From Tetranychus cinnabarinus (lineage: Eukaryota > Arthropoda > Arachnida > Trombidiformes > Tetranychidae): a stretch of DNA of 64,000 nt. Below are positions 24,342 through 34,809 of this stretch, piece after piece. The stretch is from assembly GCA_022266195.1 (NCBI GenBank), contig WHVY01000001.1:2232001-2296000 (forward strand), in the 5' to 3' direction. A program made the translations under genes and the position numbers. Position 1 is the stretch's first letter. The number at the start of each line of letters is the position of its first letter. The notes beneath the pieces are model-generated. The model worked only from the letters and a program-made list of their open reading frames with translations. It ran no database searches and had not been told where the DNA came from.

Positions 24342-26740
24342 ATGACCTTATGGCCATTGACGCTAGAAATTATTACAACCTTTCTCCTATCTAGTCTTTT
24401 ACTTTACCGGTATGGCAATTGGACGGAACAGTCAATTGGTGTAACAATATCTGTCTTCATTGCTTGGTTTTTCTCATTCATTGTAATTTTTATATTACCT
24501 CTGGATATAAGCTCTGTAAGTGTAATTGAATAGCTAAGTTAAAACGTATTCGTAATTTCATTCATAAGGCAGTGAAAATAATTTCAATTTTCCATGTTTC
24601 ATTGTTTATTTTTCAGACTGCTTATCGCCAGTGTTTAATTGAAGCAAATGTCACAATATCAAGCACAACCACGACTACTACTACAACAACTACTACAACC
24701 ACAACTGTTTCTCCAAATGCTACTGAATTACCATTGCACAACATTACCTCTCCCTCAGTGAGTAACACCACTGATAATGGCTCTTCTAGTGCTGATAACT
24801 CTGAAATATTGGAGGAAATTTGTGGACATCCATGGAGTTATGCTCAAAAAGACGTACTTCTCACTCTTTGGGGCTTAGTATATTGGTCTATTCAAGCTTT
24901 GACGTGGGGAATCTTGCCTATCATGCAGAGTTACTCTATGGCTGGCGATTTTACCAGACTTGGCAAAATAAAATCTGCTTTTGTTGCTAATGCCATTTAT
25001 TACGGATCATTTGCAACAATATTTTTCATCATTCTTATATATGTTGCCATTCGCACATCATTGGGTATGGCTGAATTAAAAGTTATTTGCACAACCGCTT
25101 CAAACACCTGGGGTTTATTTCTATTGGTTGTACTTCTTGGGTATGGTCTGGTTGAAATACCCAGAAGCTGTTTCAATACATCACTTCATGGCAGAACGTT
25201 AACCTATCTTTATTTTAAAGTAGCTAAGCTAAGTGCTGAAAAAATTGAAGCAGAAGAAAGATTAGAAGATGTTCTAGATGAGATAAATTGTGCATATCAA
25301 GCTATATCACCAAACAATACTCGTTTCCGTCAATATATCAACGAGATCCTGGATAAATGTCCAACAGACTGGAGAAATAATTTACTTTCTCGATATCAGA
25401 ATCTCGACCGTGGCTCATCATCAGCTATCAGATCGGGTGGAATTGCTTATACGGAGAAATCGCTTATTCGAATGAATCAACAAATAAAGAAAGCAGTTCA
25501 AGACAATCATAGAGTGCACTGTCAATGGAGAAATCTCATTACTAAAGCCATTGATTGGGAAGATGTTTCACGTAATCAAATCAGTCAAAGTCAGTTGTTT
25601 AAACCAACCCTTAAAAGAAGCCCACCTGAATCTCCTTTAGTGCGAATCTTCTATGAAATATTTTTTACTCCTCGAGTTGAATGGTATTGGAAATGTGCCA
25701 TACGAGGACCTTTCTTCAGGTGTTTAGCTTATGTTACTGGGGCCCTATCTTTAATCGTAATCTGGTCAGAAATGACCTTTTCAATCCATCATCCACCTTT
25801 AAGTATATTTGCCAGCATATTTGTTACTCTTAAAAGAGACCACAATTATTTCTTAATTGAGGTAAGCTAAATGTCAGCTTTTTATTCTTAATCATGCTTT
25901 AACTAATTAGTAAATATACTTATGCTATTTTATTTCGTCTCTTCTAGTTTTTCTCAATCCTGTCTATTGCATATCTTTGCGTTTGTACATATTATACTGT
26001 GTTCAAAATCCGTATATTTAATTATTACTATCTGGCGCCACATCATCAAACTGATGAGTATTCACTCATTTTCTCGGGAATGTAAGTAGTAATGTAATTG
26101 ATAGAATTTTTTCTATACGTTATTTAATCTTCATACATTTTTCCACAGGTTATTATGTCGTCTAACTCCTCCTTTATGTCTCAATTTTCTTGGACTTATA
26201 AATCTCGATTCTCATATAACCAGAGCGAGCGATCAAGAAGATGCATCATTCACCAAGGTGATGGGCCATATGGATGTCGTTCCTTTAATTCGTGATGGTT
26301 TCAATATTTATCTCCCAATTGTTATGTGTATCTTTTGTATGGCTACATTCCTCCAATTTGGTTCACGTTTACTGCATTTCATGGGTATTGAACAATTCAT
26401 GATTGACGATGAAACAAAATCCGAGCTTATCAAAGAAGGAACAGAGCTTGTTAAAAGAGAGAAAAACAAAAAAATCAGACTTGAAGAAGGTAGCAATTTG
26501 AATCGTGATAGACGAAATTTAACCAGCTATTCGTCAACTCGCAATCAATCTTCCTTAAATGTTGATTCAGATGATCCCGGTCGAACTCCTATATCTCGTA
26601 GAGAATATCGTGATAATGGAAAAACTGAGCTGCTAAATGATGTTGAACCAATAGATTATTCAAGTACAACATCAGCTCCGAAAGATTATCAATCCTTTGA
26701 ATCTCGACAGCCACCAACCAACTTATTTGATGATATTTAA
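24342..26740 (+). CDS. LMBRD2: LMBRD2, multi-pass LMBR1-domain membrane protein, 714 aa
   Basis: Exons 24342..24515, 24617..25861, 25948..26081 and 26149..26740; all GT-AG with matching phase; human is about 695 aa. The start is the first in-frame ATG after a stop at 24162, giving MTLWPLTLEI as in LMBRD2. About nine TM segments include RYGNW at the end of TM1, FILPLDISS, QALTWGILPIMQSY, the signature LLGYGLVEIPRS, and C-terminal NYYYLAPHHQTD and LTPPLCLNFLG. A coiled cytoplasmic loop sits at about 205-330 and a basic, disordered C-tail ends in FDDI. LMBRD2 is reported to influence GPCR signalling; that role here is inference. The first extracellular loop carries an uninterrupted run of about 15 threonines followed by Asn/Ser sequons, a probable O-glycosylated mucin-like stretch. 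Confidence 0.95.
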
Positions 26741-27502
26741 AGAATTGTTATTATTTATTTTAATGGCTGATTTGGAAGATCATCCTTATATTTTGTGAGA
26801 AAATTTCATCGCAATAGCTAAATTTAAAGTTGAAAGTTCGTTATGAAAAAGACCAACATATTGAATAGCGGACAATTCCGAAACTCAGCTTTGAAAATCC
26901 AATCATGCACGAAATTGTTTCTTCATCATCTTATCTATTATGATTCCATTTTCTTTTACATCTTAATTCTCATCAAATCTAATTGTAACTAAGACATGAT
27001 GATATGTTCGTGGCGACTTGAAATGCCTATAAGGATCATTTGGATTTTGGCTTCTTAACAATGTGTAATATATAAACGGATAAAATGATATGATTTACAT
27101 TAATTCAGTGTATTGTCAAACTATTGATAAATGTAAATTAAAAAATATTTTGAAACTGATTCATATTATTACTATTTTATTTTATGTAAAAATTTAAAAT
27201 CATCAAATTTGATTTATTTGTTAGTAAGAGTAGTAGTCTGTCAGGCCAATTTTCGTAAGAAAGTGAAAACGATTGTGAAAAAATGACTGAAGGTTTCAAG
27301 AAAAAAGAAGCAAAATTTTATTTCGTGCATGTCCTTAAAGCTAATGCAATTGTTTTGTTTTTGAAATGAATAATTTGAGATCTGATTTATCCTATTAACG
27401 TGTTGATAGAAACATAATGTAAGAAATTTTGCTAAAAAAATTGGAAAAGAACGAATATCTTGCAGCATATTTATAAAAGGCCGAAAATAGCCAAACCAGT
27501 GT
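26741..27502. other. LMBRD2 3' flank / intergenic
   Basis: AT-rich, without a supported exon. The minus-strand open frame 27241-27513 is AT-rich low-quality sequence ending in the repeat and is not considered a gene. Confidence 0.5.
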
Positions 27503-27710
27503 TCAAGTTGCATCTTTTACAGAGTAAAGGCTTTGTTTGCCTTCGTTTATTAAATTGTTGGTAGAAATTCTGAGAAAATTGAGAAACATTCTCCACTTTT
27601 TTGCTTTTACAAGAAAAAAGTCAATTTTAAAAATGAATTATAAAATTAAAATTGGTAACAAAGATTATTTTGTGACGCTGAAACAATGAAAGGAAATATT
27701 CTTTGATTCA
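27503..27710. repeat. 208-bp dispersed repeat, copy 2
   Basis: Partner of 19879-20086 in the same orientation, with two mismatches. It lies 147 bp upstream of the first 1.8-kb duplicated block; the other copy is upstream of the EB/PPPSY pseudogene. Confidence 0.9.
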
Positions 27711-27857
27711 AACTATGTTATTATTGAATTGAAATTATGTTAATTGATTAATGAAACAAATTATTGAAATTACATGTTTTTCAAGGTAAAAGGAAAGGTA
27801 CATAAATTGTATAAACTAATGAACAATAAATTGAAATTGGTTTGCAGGTTAAGTAGG

Positions 27858-29640
27858 GAAAATGTAACCAAAAATGGTTAAGAAAAAAATTTGGGTTCAA
27901 CTCTTTTCTCTCTTTCTCTCTTCATGTCTTCTCCTCCTATTGGAGACTTTCAAACGATTGAATCAGAAGGTAAAGAGAAGAAGAAAAGAAAGTAAAGAAA
28001 GAAAGGAACAAATTTTGTATCTAAGGTTAAATCGATAAAAGGCCTTTACTTTCTTTTTTTCTCCCAGAACCAGGACAAATTCAGAGGAACTTTATCAACA
28101 ACAGAATAAAAGGTTTTCCAGATTCATATTACCTATTTTTTATATACATTACACTTTCACTCCCTTTTATTCTGGGCTCACCTTTCCTATCTTTTTATTT
28201 ATTTATTTTTTTCTTCATCTTCTACTTCCTATCACCACTTCTATTCCGTCTCTCTTTCTGCCTCTTACTTTTACAAAGATAATCCCTATCATCTTCTCTG
28301 TCTTTTATTGTCTCTCTCTTCTATCATCATCATCTTCTATGAGATCATCTCTTCTTTACCAGAAGCTCCCATAAGATGGTTTATCCGTCGCTTGTTTCTT
28401 TCTTTCTATGAATATGTTTCTGTGTTACCTTTATCTTCATCTTCTTTCATCTTTATCATCATTCACTTGTTATTCTCATCCGCCTTCTTCTTTACATCAT
28501 CATAATTATCATCATCACTCTCAACAACAACAACATCATCTTTACTTTTGATTATCTGGTGACCACCAAAATAACCAACAGCTTCAGCTTCATACAGTTA
28601 TCCACATTGGTTTGGCTTTATTCTTCCTGATCTCCGTGCTTTCTGTTAGTGCTTGTTGAAGCATGTTGTTGTTGACTAACCGTTGGTAAACAGCTCAAAA
28701 ACAAACCAAACGATCTCTACATTTTCTCTTTCTTTCTCTCTGTCTTTTTATCTTTTTTGCCTCTCTTTTACAATTTACTTTGTCACTTTGATAAAACCAC
28801 ATTGTCTCTTGTATACTGTTGTCTACCAAATGATTGTTCAACATATTCATTTCAATCACAGTCGTCAGCTAATCGTCAGTTGAAAAATATAAACATCATC
28901 TTGTTTCATTAATGTTTATAAGGATTGTTAACTTGATTCGGGCTTCATTCTGTTACCCATAATCTTGTGAATTTGCCAAACCTTAACATTTCTTCAACCG
29001 TAAGTATTTATTAATTTACTATTTTCTCTCTGAATTTGCTTCAATCTACATCCAATTGCCATAGTATTAGTTTTAGAAACAGCTTCAATTCAATGGTTTT
29101 CTCCATTAAAACGATCCCGCTAGAACCGTTGTTTTTTTCCTAACCCAAGAATGATTACAATGCTTCTTCACCCTACCTTTCTCAATGCCAAATCTAATTT
29201 CTGTGCCAATTATTGACTTATCATTAATTGTTACATAACCAATTTATTTATGATTGTTTAATCGGTTTAATGTCTATTTATTGACGATCCAATGACTTAT
29301 CTCAATTTTCTTTTTCTCTTATCTTTCTTTTATTGTAAACAGATTGTGATCCAGAAGGTGTTTCCATTATAGACAACCTAAAATTGTTGTTTACTCGTCT
29401 ATCGGTGTATTTGGTCCTCTTTCGGATGTCAGATCGGATCAAAAAGCTAGCAAACGCTTGAGGAGTTTCACTGTTAACACCAACACCAAGAGTAACAGTT
29501 ATCATTTAGTCATCACCAACAGAAAGGCAACACCATAAATTATAATCTCTTTCCTCGTCAGTCTTTACTTTCTTCTGACAGTCTATCTGCAATCATCACC
29601 AACCACTCAAATACTCAAACCTCACCAAGCTGTTTTTTGT
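27858..29640 (+). repeat. 1.8-kb segmental duplication, copy 1 (promoter/5'-UTR-like)
   Basis: Direct duplicate of 31540-33356, with very few substitutions. It is shorter by 34 bp because copy 2 has extra segments of 25, 8 and 1 bp. Contents in order: a CT-rich promoter-like stretch (27900-28300), a TCA/CAT-rich leader, a strong donor ACC|GTAAGT near 28999, an intron-like stretch with TAAACAG acceptor near 29342, and a second leader-like segment. No long ORF. It probably carries a promoter and non-coding 5' exon, orphaned or alternative, for the plus-strand gene downstream. Confidence 0.9.
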
Positions 29641-29655
29641 CATTCTCCGTCATTG

Positions 29656-29674
29656 AAGTCTCAGACTGAGACTT
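29656..29674. repeat. 19-bp palindrome at the edge of the duplication
   Basis: AAGTCTCAG-A-CTGAGACTT is perfect around a single central base and lies 16 bp beyond the end of duplicated copy 1. It might mark the rearrangement breakpoint. Confidence 0.6.
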
Positions 29675-29892
29675 GAAGGCAAAAAAGTGATTTAAGTAAT
29701 GATTGGAAGACTTTTTTTTGGTTTTGTTACTGGAACTTATTTCGGTGTTTATCTTGACCAAAACTATTCAATCCCCAAAGTTGACGAACCAAGGGAATTG
29801 TGGAGCAAAATACAAGAGTTTATGGAGCAATATCGTAAAAAGAAAGATTAAATTGTGCCTTTTCAACCTTTATTTCTTTTATTCTTTCTTTA

Positions 29893-30247
29893 TCACTTGC
29901 AAGTATGTATTTCTCTCTGAATTTGGCAAGTATCACACTGAACATAGCAACACCAATGAAATCGACATCTACATCGCTCATCTACCATGGCAGTATGTGT
30001 GTCATAGCCTCGACCACAACACATGGATTCACAGCCATCTGATCCTCTTGAGGTTCTATTACAAACTCTTCCCTGGGTTCCAAATGTACCACCTTTATCC
30101 ATACAAAAATCAGGAGAACTGTCAACATGGACCAAATCCTCCGCTGTAGGTAATTTTTGGCGTTTATTGCGGACCTGAAGTTTACCTCTTTTATTGATTT
30201 TCACTTCTGTTGATTTTTCGTACTTGTCCTTCTAGGTAATCACCAAC
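29893..30247 (-). pseudogene. Orphan, frameshifted terminal exon of a Wnt gene
   Basis: On the minus strand an acceptor (TGGCAG|GTTGGTG) starts an exon reading VGDYL; one extra base near 30232 then shifts into KDKYEKSTEVK and an intact frame to TGA at 29895-29893. The second frame is an unmistakable Wnt C-terminus: SPDFC, GTQGRVCNRTS, DGCESMCCGRGYDTHT, RCRCRFHWCCYVQC and final HTCK, with the full set of C-terminal cysteines. The VGDxLKxKY and RGKL motifs look most like Wnt5, but the subfamily is uncertain. No other Wnt exon is found in this window. A lone last exon with intact acceptor, lacking the rest of the gene and with a 1-bp frameshift, fits a partial DNA-level duplication. Wnts are secreted lipidated ligands; this copy is unlikely to make one. 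Confidence 0.85.
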
Positions 30248-31539
30248 CTGCCATATTCAAAAAAAACACAAAAGGAACAAGAGTTAATCATTAATTAATG
30301 AGTATTTAGATTGATTTAAAATTCCCTTGTATAAATGTAGAAATGTAAGTTAAAGCTTATCCATGTAAAATATTGGGTTCATTGCTTTGATTCCGTCTCC
30401 TCTTCATATTCACCTTACCTTCAAATCCAATTTTTACATTATAAAAATTGTACAGAACAAGTAAAGTAACAAAAAAACCTACACCTTAATGCAACTACTT
30501 TTTCAGATTGAAGATTATTAATGTAAATGGTTTGTTCATTTGTTAATAAAACATTTGTTTCTGTATTATACTCTCTTTTTCTCTAACTCTCCAGCCTTTG
30601 ATATCAAAAGAAGATTAACATCCAATCCGATTTGGTTCCATTATCATAGGATTTTCCATTTCTTTTGAAACATTTTCATCTCAATTGTCTTCCCTCTAAT
30701 TCCTTTTATTTTACCATCTACATTATCATTATTGGCATTATTTTTTACGATCAAATCTACAATGGGGCAACAACAAGAAACAACCATAAAACTGACCAAT
30801 GGCCATGGACAAGATAGAACATTACAATGGATTTAATGTCGTCAGGATTAGATTCTAATGGGTGGTCATTTCTTCTAAAATCTGCTCACTGTTTCCTGCA
30901 TCTTCATCATCTTCATCTCTTTCCAGTTGTTGTCAAAATGATTGGATTCGGTCCTTTAAAGCTAACCTAATGTTTAAGGTGGTCAGTTTTTGTCTACTTT
31001 TGTCATTGGCTCCAAAGGTTCATTTACACCACTTAAATGACCATGATCATCACTATTATCATTATCACCATCAGAGTTGATCATCAAATTTCATCCTCAT
31101 CGTCTTCAAATCTTAGTAATCATCACAGTGAATATCAATTGTTGAACCAAGAAGAAGAAACAAAATAATGAACCAAATATTAAAGATACACTATAATGAT
31201 TGATGATTGAAATTTTTGAAAACACATACAAGTACATGAAACCTTTTACAGATTGTTGCCCATTACAAAAGATGAGTCGGAGTACTTAATCATAAAGTGA
31301 CTCCATCAGATATGTTGCAGATGAGTTTCCCTTGAACTCATCATGGTTACATATCAAGATATGGCTTAGGCGGCCATTTACAATAATTGGGTGAAAAGGG
31401 GATGGGGAGAGGAAGGATTACAATAATTGTTGGGTAGGGAAGTGGGCTTACAAAATTAGGTTTCAGGGGAAGGTGTAAAAATGTGTTTTAGCAATAATTC
31501 AATGATTAGAGATATTTCTTTGAATATTCTAGCTGTTGT
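30248..31539. other. Spacer between orphan Wnt exon and duplicated copy 2
   Basis: Presumed remnants of Wnt intron sequence at the left; otherwise AT-rich, with SSS/HHH-type low-complexity frames (30862-31080) that I do not accept as genes. A G-rich patch at 31390-31470 (GGGGATGGGGAGAGG) stands out in base composition. Confidence 0.45.
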
Positions 31540-33356
31540 GAAAATGTAACCAAAAATGGTTAAGAAAAAAATTTGGGTTCAACTCTTTTCTCTCTTTCTC
31601 TCTTCATGTCTTCTCCTCCTATTGGAGACTTTCAAACGATTGAATCAGAAGGTAAAGAGAAGAAGAAAAGAAAGTAAAGAAAGAAAGGAACAAATTTTGT
31701 ATCTAAGGTTAAATCGATAAAAGGCCTTTACTTTCTTTTTTTCTCCCAGAACCAGGACAAATTCAGAGGAACTTTATCAACAACAGAATAAAAGGTTTTC
31801 CAGATTCATATTACCTATTTTTTATATACATTACACTTTCACTCCCTTTTATTCTGGGCTCACCTTTCCTATCTTTTTATTTATTTATTTTTTTCTTCAT
31901 CTTCTACTTCCTATCACCACTTCTATTCCGTCTCTCTTTCTGCCTCTTACTTTTACAAAGATAATCCCTATCATCTTCTCTGTCTTTTATTGTCTCTCTC
32001 TTCTATCATCATCATCTTCTATGAGATCATCTCTTCTTTACCAGAAGCTCCCATAAGATGGTTTATCCGTCGCTTGTTTCTTTCTTTCTATGAATATGTT
32101 TCTGTGTTACCTTTATCCTCATCTTCTTTCATCTTTATCATCATTCACTTGTTATTCACATCCGCCTTCTTCTTTACATCATCATAATTATCATCATCAC
32201 TCTCAACAACAACAACATCATCTTTACTTTTGATTATCTGGTGACCACCAAAATTACCAACAGCTTCAGCTTCATACAGTTATCCACATTGGTTTGTGCA
32301 AATTTCCTATCCATTGGTTTGGCTTTATTCTTCCTGATCTCCGTGCTTTCTGTTAGTGCTTGTTGAAGCATGTTGTTGTTGACTAACCGTTGGTAAACAG
32401 CTCAAAAACAAACCAAACGATCTCTGCAATTCTACATTTTCTCTTTCTTTCTCTCTGTCTTTTTATCTTTTTTGCCTCTCTTTTACAATTTACTTTGTCA
32501 CTTTGATAAAACCACATTGTCTCTTGTATACTGTTGTCTACCAAATGATTGTTCAACATATTCATTTCAATCACTTTCGTCAGCTAATCGTCAGTTGAAA
32601 AATTTAAACATCATCTTGTTTCATTAATGTTTATAAGGATTGTTAACTTGATTCGGGCTTCATTCTGTTACCCATAATCTTGTGAATTTGCCAAACCTTA
32701 ACATTTCTTCAACCGTAAGTATTTATTAATTTACTATTTTCTCTCTGAATTTGCTTCAATCTACATCCAATTGCCATAGTATTAGTTTTAGAAATAGCTT
32801 CAATTCAATGGTTTTCACCATTAAAACGATCCCGCTAGAACCGTTGTTTTTTTCCTAACCCAAGAATGATTACAATGCTTCTTCACCCTACCTTTCTCAA
32901 TGCCAAATCTAATTTCTGTGCCAATTATTGACTTATCATTAATTGTTACATAACCAATTTATTTATGATTGTTTAATCGGTTTAATGTCTATTTATTGAC
33001 GATCCAATGACTTATCTCAATTTTCTTTTTCTCTTATCTTTCTTTTATTGTAAACAGATTGTGATCCAGAAGGTGTTTCCATTATAGACAACCTAAAATT
33101 GTTGTTTACTCGTCTATCGGTGTATTTGGTCCTCTTTCGGATGTCAGATCGGATCAAAAAGCTAGCAAACGCTTGAGGAGTTTCACTGTTAACACCAACA
33201 CCAAGAGTAACAGTTATCATTTAGTCATCACCAACAGAAAGGCAACACCATAAATTATAATCTCTTTTCCTCGTCAGTCTTTACTTTCTTCTGACAGTCT
33301 ATCTGCAATCATCACCAACCACTCAAATACTCAAACCTCACCAAGCTGTTTTTTGT
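31540..33356 (+). repeat. 1.8-kb segmental duplication, copy 2 (likely functional promoter/5' UTR)
   Basis: Duplicate of 27858-29640. It keeps the CT-rich promoter-like stretch (31580-31980), donor ACC|GTAAGT near 32717 and acceptor GTAAACAG near 33058. Unlike copy 1 it is followed directly by further good splice sites leading toward the gene at 37.8 kb, so this is more probably the working promoter/5'-UTR copy. Confidence 0.9.
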
Positions 33357-34316
33357 AAAGATGATCTGAAACTGAAATATCATTAACGCTATTATCATTC
33401 ACATTTGAAGGCGGTTTGAATCTTTCACAGCAATCACAATCAACATCTCCACTCTCAGCATCATCATTATCACCAACACTCGTTTACTTTCCTTATATTT
33501 GTCTCTCACTCTCACTCACTCACTTTGTACTAATATTTCATCGGAAATCAAACTGTGTTTCTCCTCGTAATTGTATTGTTTAAATCAATACTGTCCAAGT
33601 AACCTAAAGAAAGGTAAGTGACGTGTTTACAAAATTCTGTTACCATTGTAATTTAAACCAAGTATCTCTTAATCAAACATCATTCTTTCTATTTTTCTCC
33701 ATTTCACGGTTACATATTTTCAATTTACCACAGATTTAATTGCCAAATCCACCATTAAAACTCGCACCAAGTCAATTGATCATTAAACTTCAAGCATCAA
33801 GTACTACCTTGCCCTTGACTACTGACTACCACTTCTCTACCTCAAGATACACAACAAGTACACTTCCACCGATTTCCCTCTCATTGTTACTGGGATCTCT
33901 TCTTTGTCCAATGATGATAAAAATGTTCAACTCATTCATACTCCATTTATATACATCATTTAGGCCTCAGTCTGTGTAGGTAAGCACCATTATTGTTTCT
34001 CATTTACATGATTAGAAACCAAAATATTAGTACAACAGAAACAGCCATGATTTCCATTGCTTGTACCTTTTTATCGATCCATCAATGTTTTGATCATACT
34101 GAATAACAAGCTTCATCACTTATGATGTTGTTGATGATTATGATGATGATTTTTAGTAGGTCACTGAGAAAAAAGAAGAAAAAAAAGATTGAAAGTAACC
34201 ATGAGAAATAATTGAATTAATCATTTTAAATACCGATGTTTAGTCGTAAACATCTCTATTACTTTTAATAATCACTCAAATGCATCTGAGCATCTTGAAT
34301 ATCACTTCTTGTCCTA
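33357..34316 (+). other. Putative 5'-UTR exons of the 37.8-kb gene
   Basis: Strong donor AAAG|GTAAGT at 33614, acceptor TTACCACAG|ATT at 33733, and donor TAG|GTAAGC at 33980 delimit a 246-nt exon (33734-33979). Its longest frame stops exactly at its end, so it is read as non-coding. These sites line up with the acceptor at 37606 before the ATG at 37820. No transcript evidence is available. Confidence 0.4.
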
Positions 34317-34325
34317 AACAATTGA
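34317..34325. repeat. 9-bp target-site duplication, left
   Basis: AACAATTGA directly abuts the left end of the foldback element and is repeated exactly at 34801-34809. Confidence 0.9.
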
Positions 34326-34800
34326 GGGTCTCACTAAAAGACCAAAATTGGCCAAAAGACCAAAATTGGCCAAAAATGGCCAAAAATGGCCAAAATTGAT
34401 TTAAAACAATTGAAACATGTATATTTAATATTTTTCAATACAATTTAGCTTATCACTGATGCTCATTAAGTATTTTTAGACTAAAAAAAGTTGTAATTAG
34501 CTTAAAACATTAAGATTACAATTAAATAACAAATTGAAGCAAATTTGGATACGATCCCTCAAATTTTTACAACAACAGATGGCAGCACATTTTGAGGGAT
34601 CGTATCCAAATTTGCTTCAATTTGTTATTTAATTGTAATCTTAATGTTTTAAGCTAATTACAACTTTTTTTAGTCTAAAAATACTTAATGAGCATCAGTG
34701 ATAAGCTAAATTGTATTGAAAAATATTAAATATACATGTTTCAATTGTTTTAAATCAATTTTGGCCATTTTTGGCCAATTTTGGTCTTTTAGTGAGACCC
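34326..34800. mobile_element. 475-bp foldback (long-TIR) element, probably non-autonomous Mutator-like
   Basis: Two inverted arms, 34326-34563 and 34591-34800, are essentially perfect complements around a 27-nt loop. The left arm is 28 nt longer because it has one extra 18-nt and one extra 10-nt copy of a GGCCAAAA-type subrepeat. Termini are GGGTCTCACT...AGTGAGACCC. A perfect 9-bp target-site duplication flanks it. Long terminal inverted repeats plus a 9-bp TSD are the hallmark of Mutator-like elements. It has no coding capacity, so any movement must depend on a transposase encoded elsewhere. The near identity of the arms implies recent insertion or arm correction. It lies in the presumed 5'-UTR intron of the 37.8-kb gene, where transcription would yield a hairpin of about 210 bp. 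Confidence 0.9.
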
Positions 34801-34809
34801 AACAATTGA
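34801..34809. repeat. 9-bp target-site duplication, right
   Basis: AACAATTGA, identical to 34317-34325. Confidence 0.9.

Noticed and set aside
28308..28505. 65-codon hydrophobic ORF, repeated almost unchanged at 31990-32187
   Set aside because: It lacks an ATG start, is Ser/Ile/Phe-rich translation of CT/TCA-rich leader DNA, and its preservation is explained by the recent 1.8-kb duplication.
29302..29505. 67-codon minus-strand ORF identical in both duplicated blocks (also 33017-33220)
   Set aside because: Identity follows from the recent duplication; no domain, no signal peptide, and it overlaps a plus-strand splice acceptor and leader segment.
29703..30149. 148-codon plus-strand ORF
   Set aside because: It is antisense to the Wnt exon, whose protein sequence is unmistakable on the minus strand.
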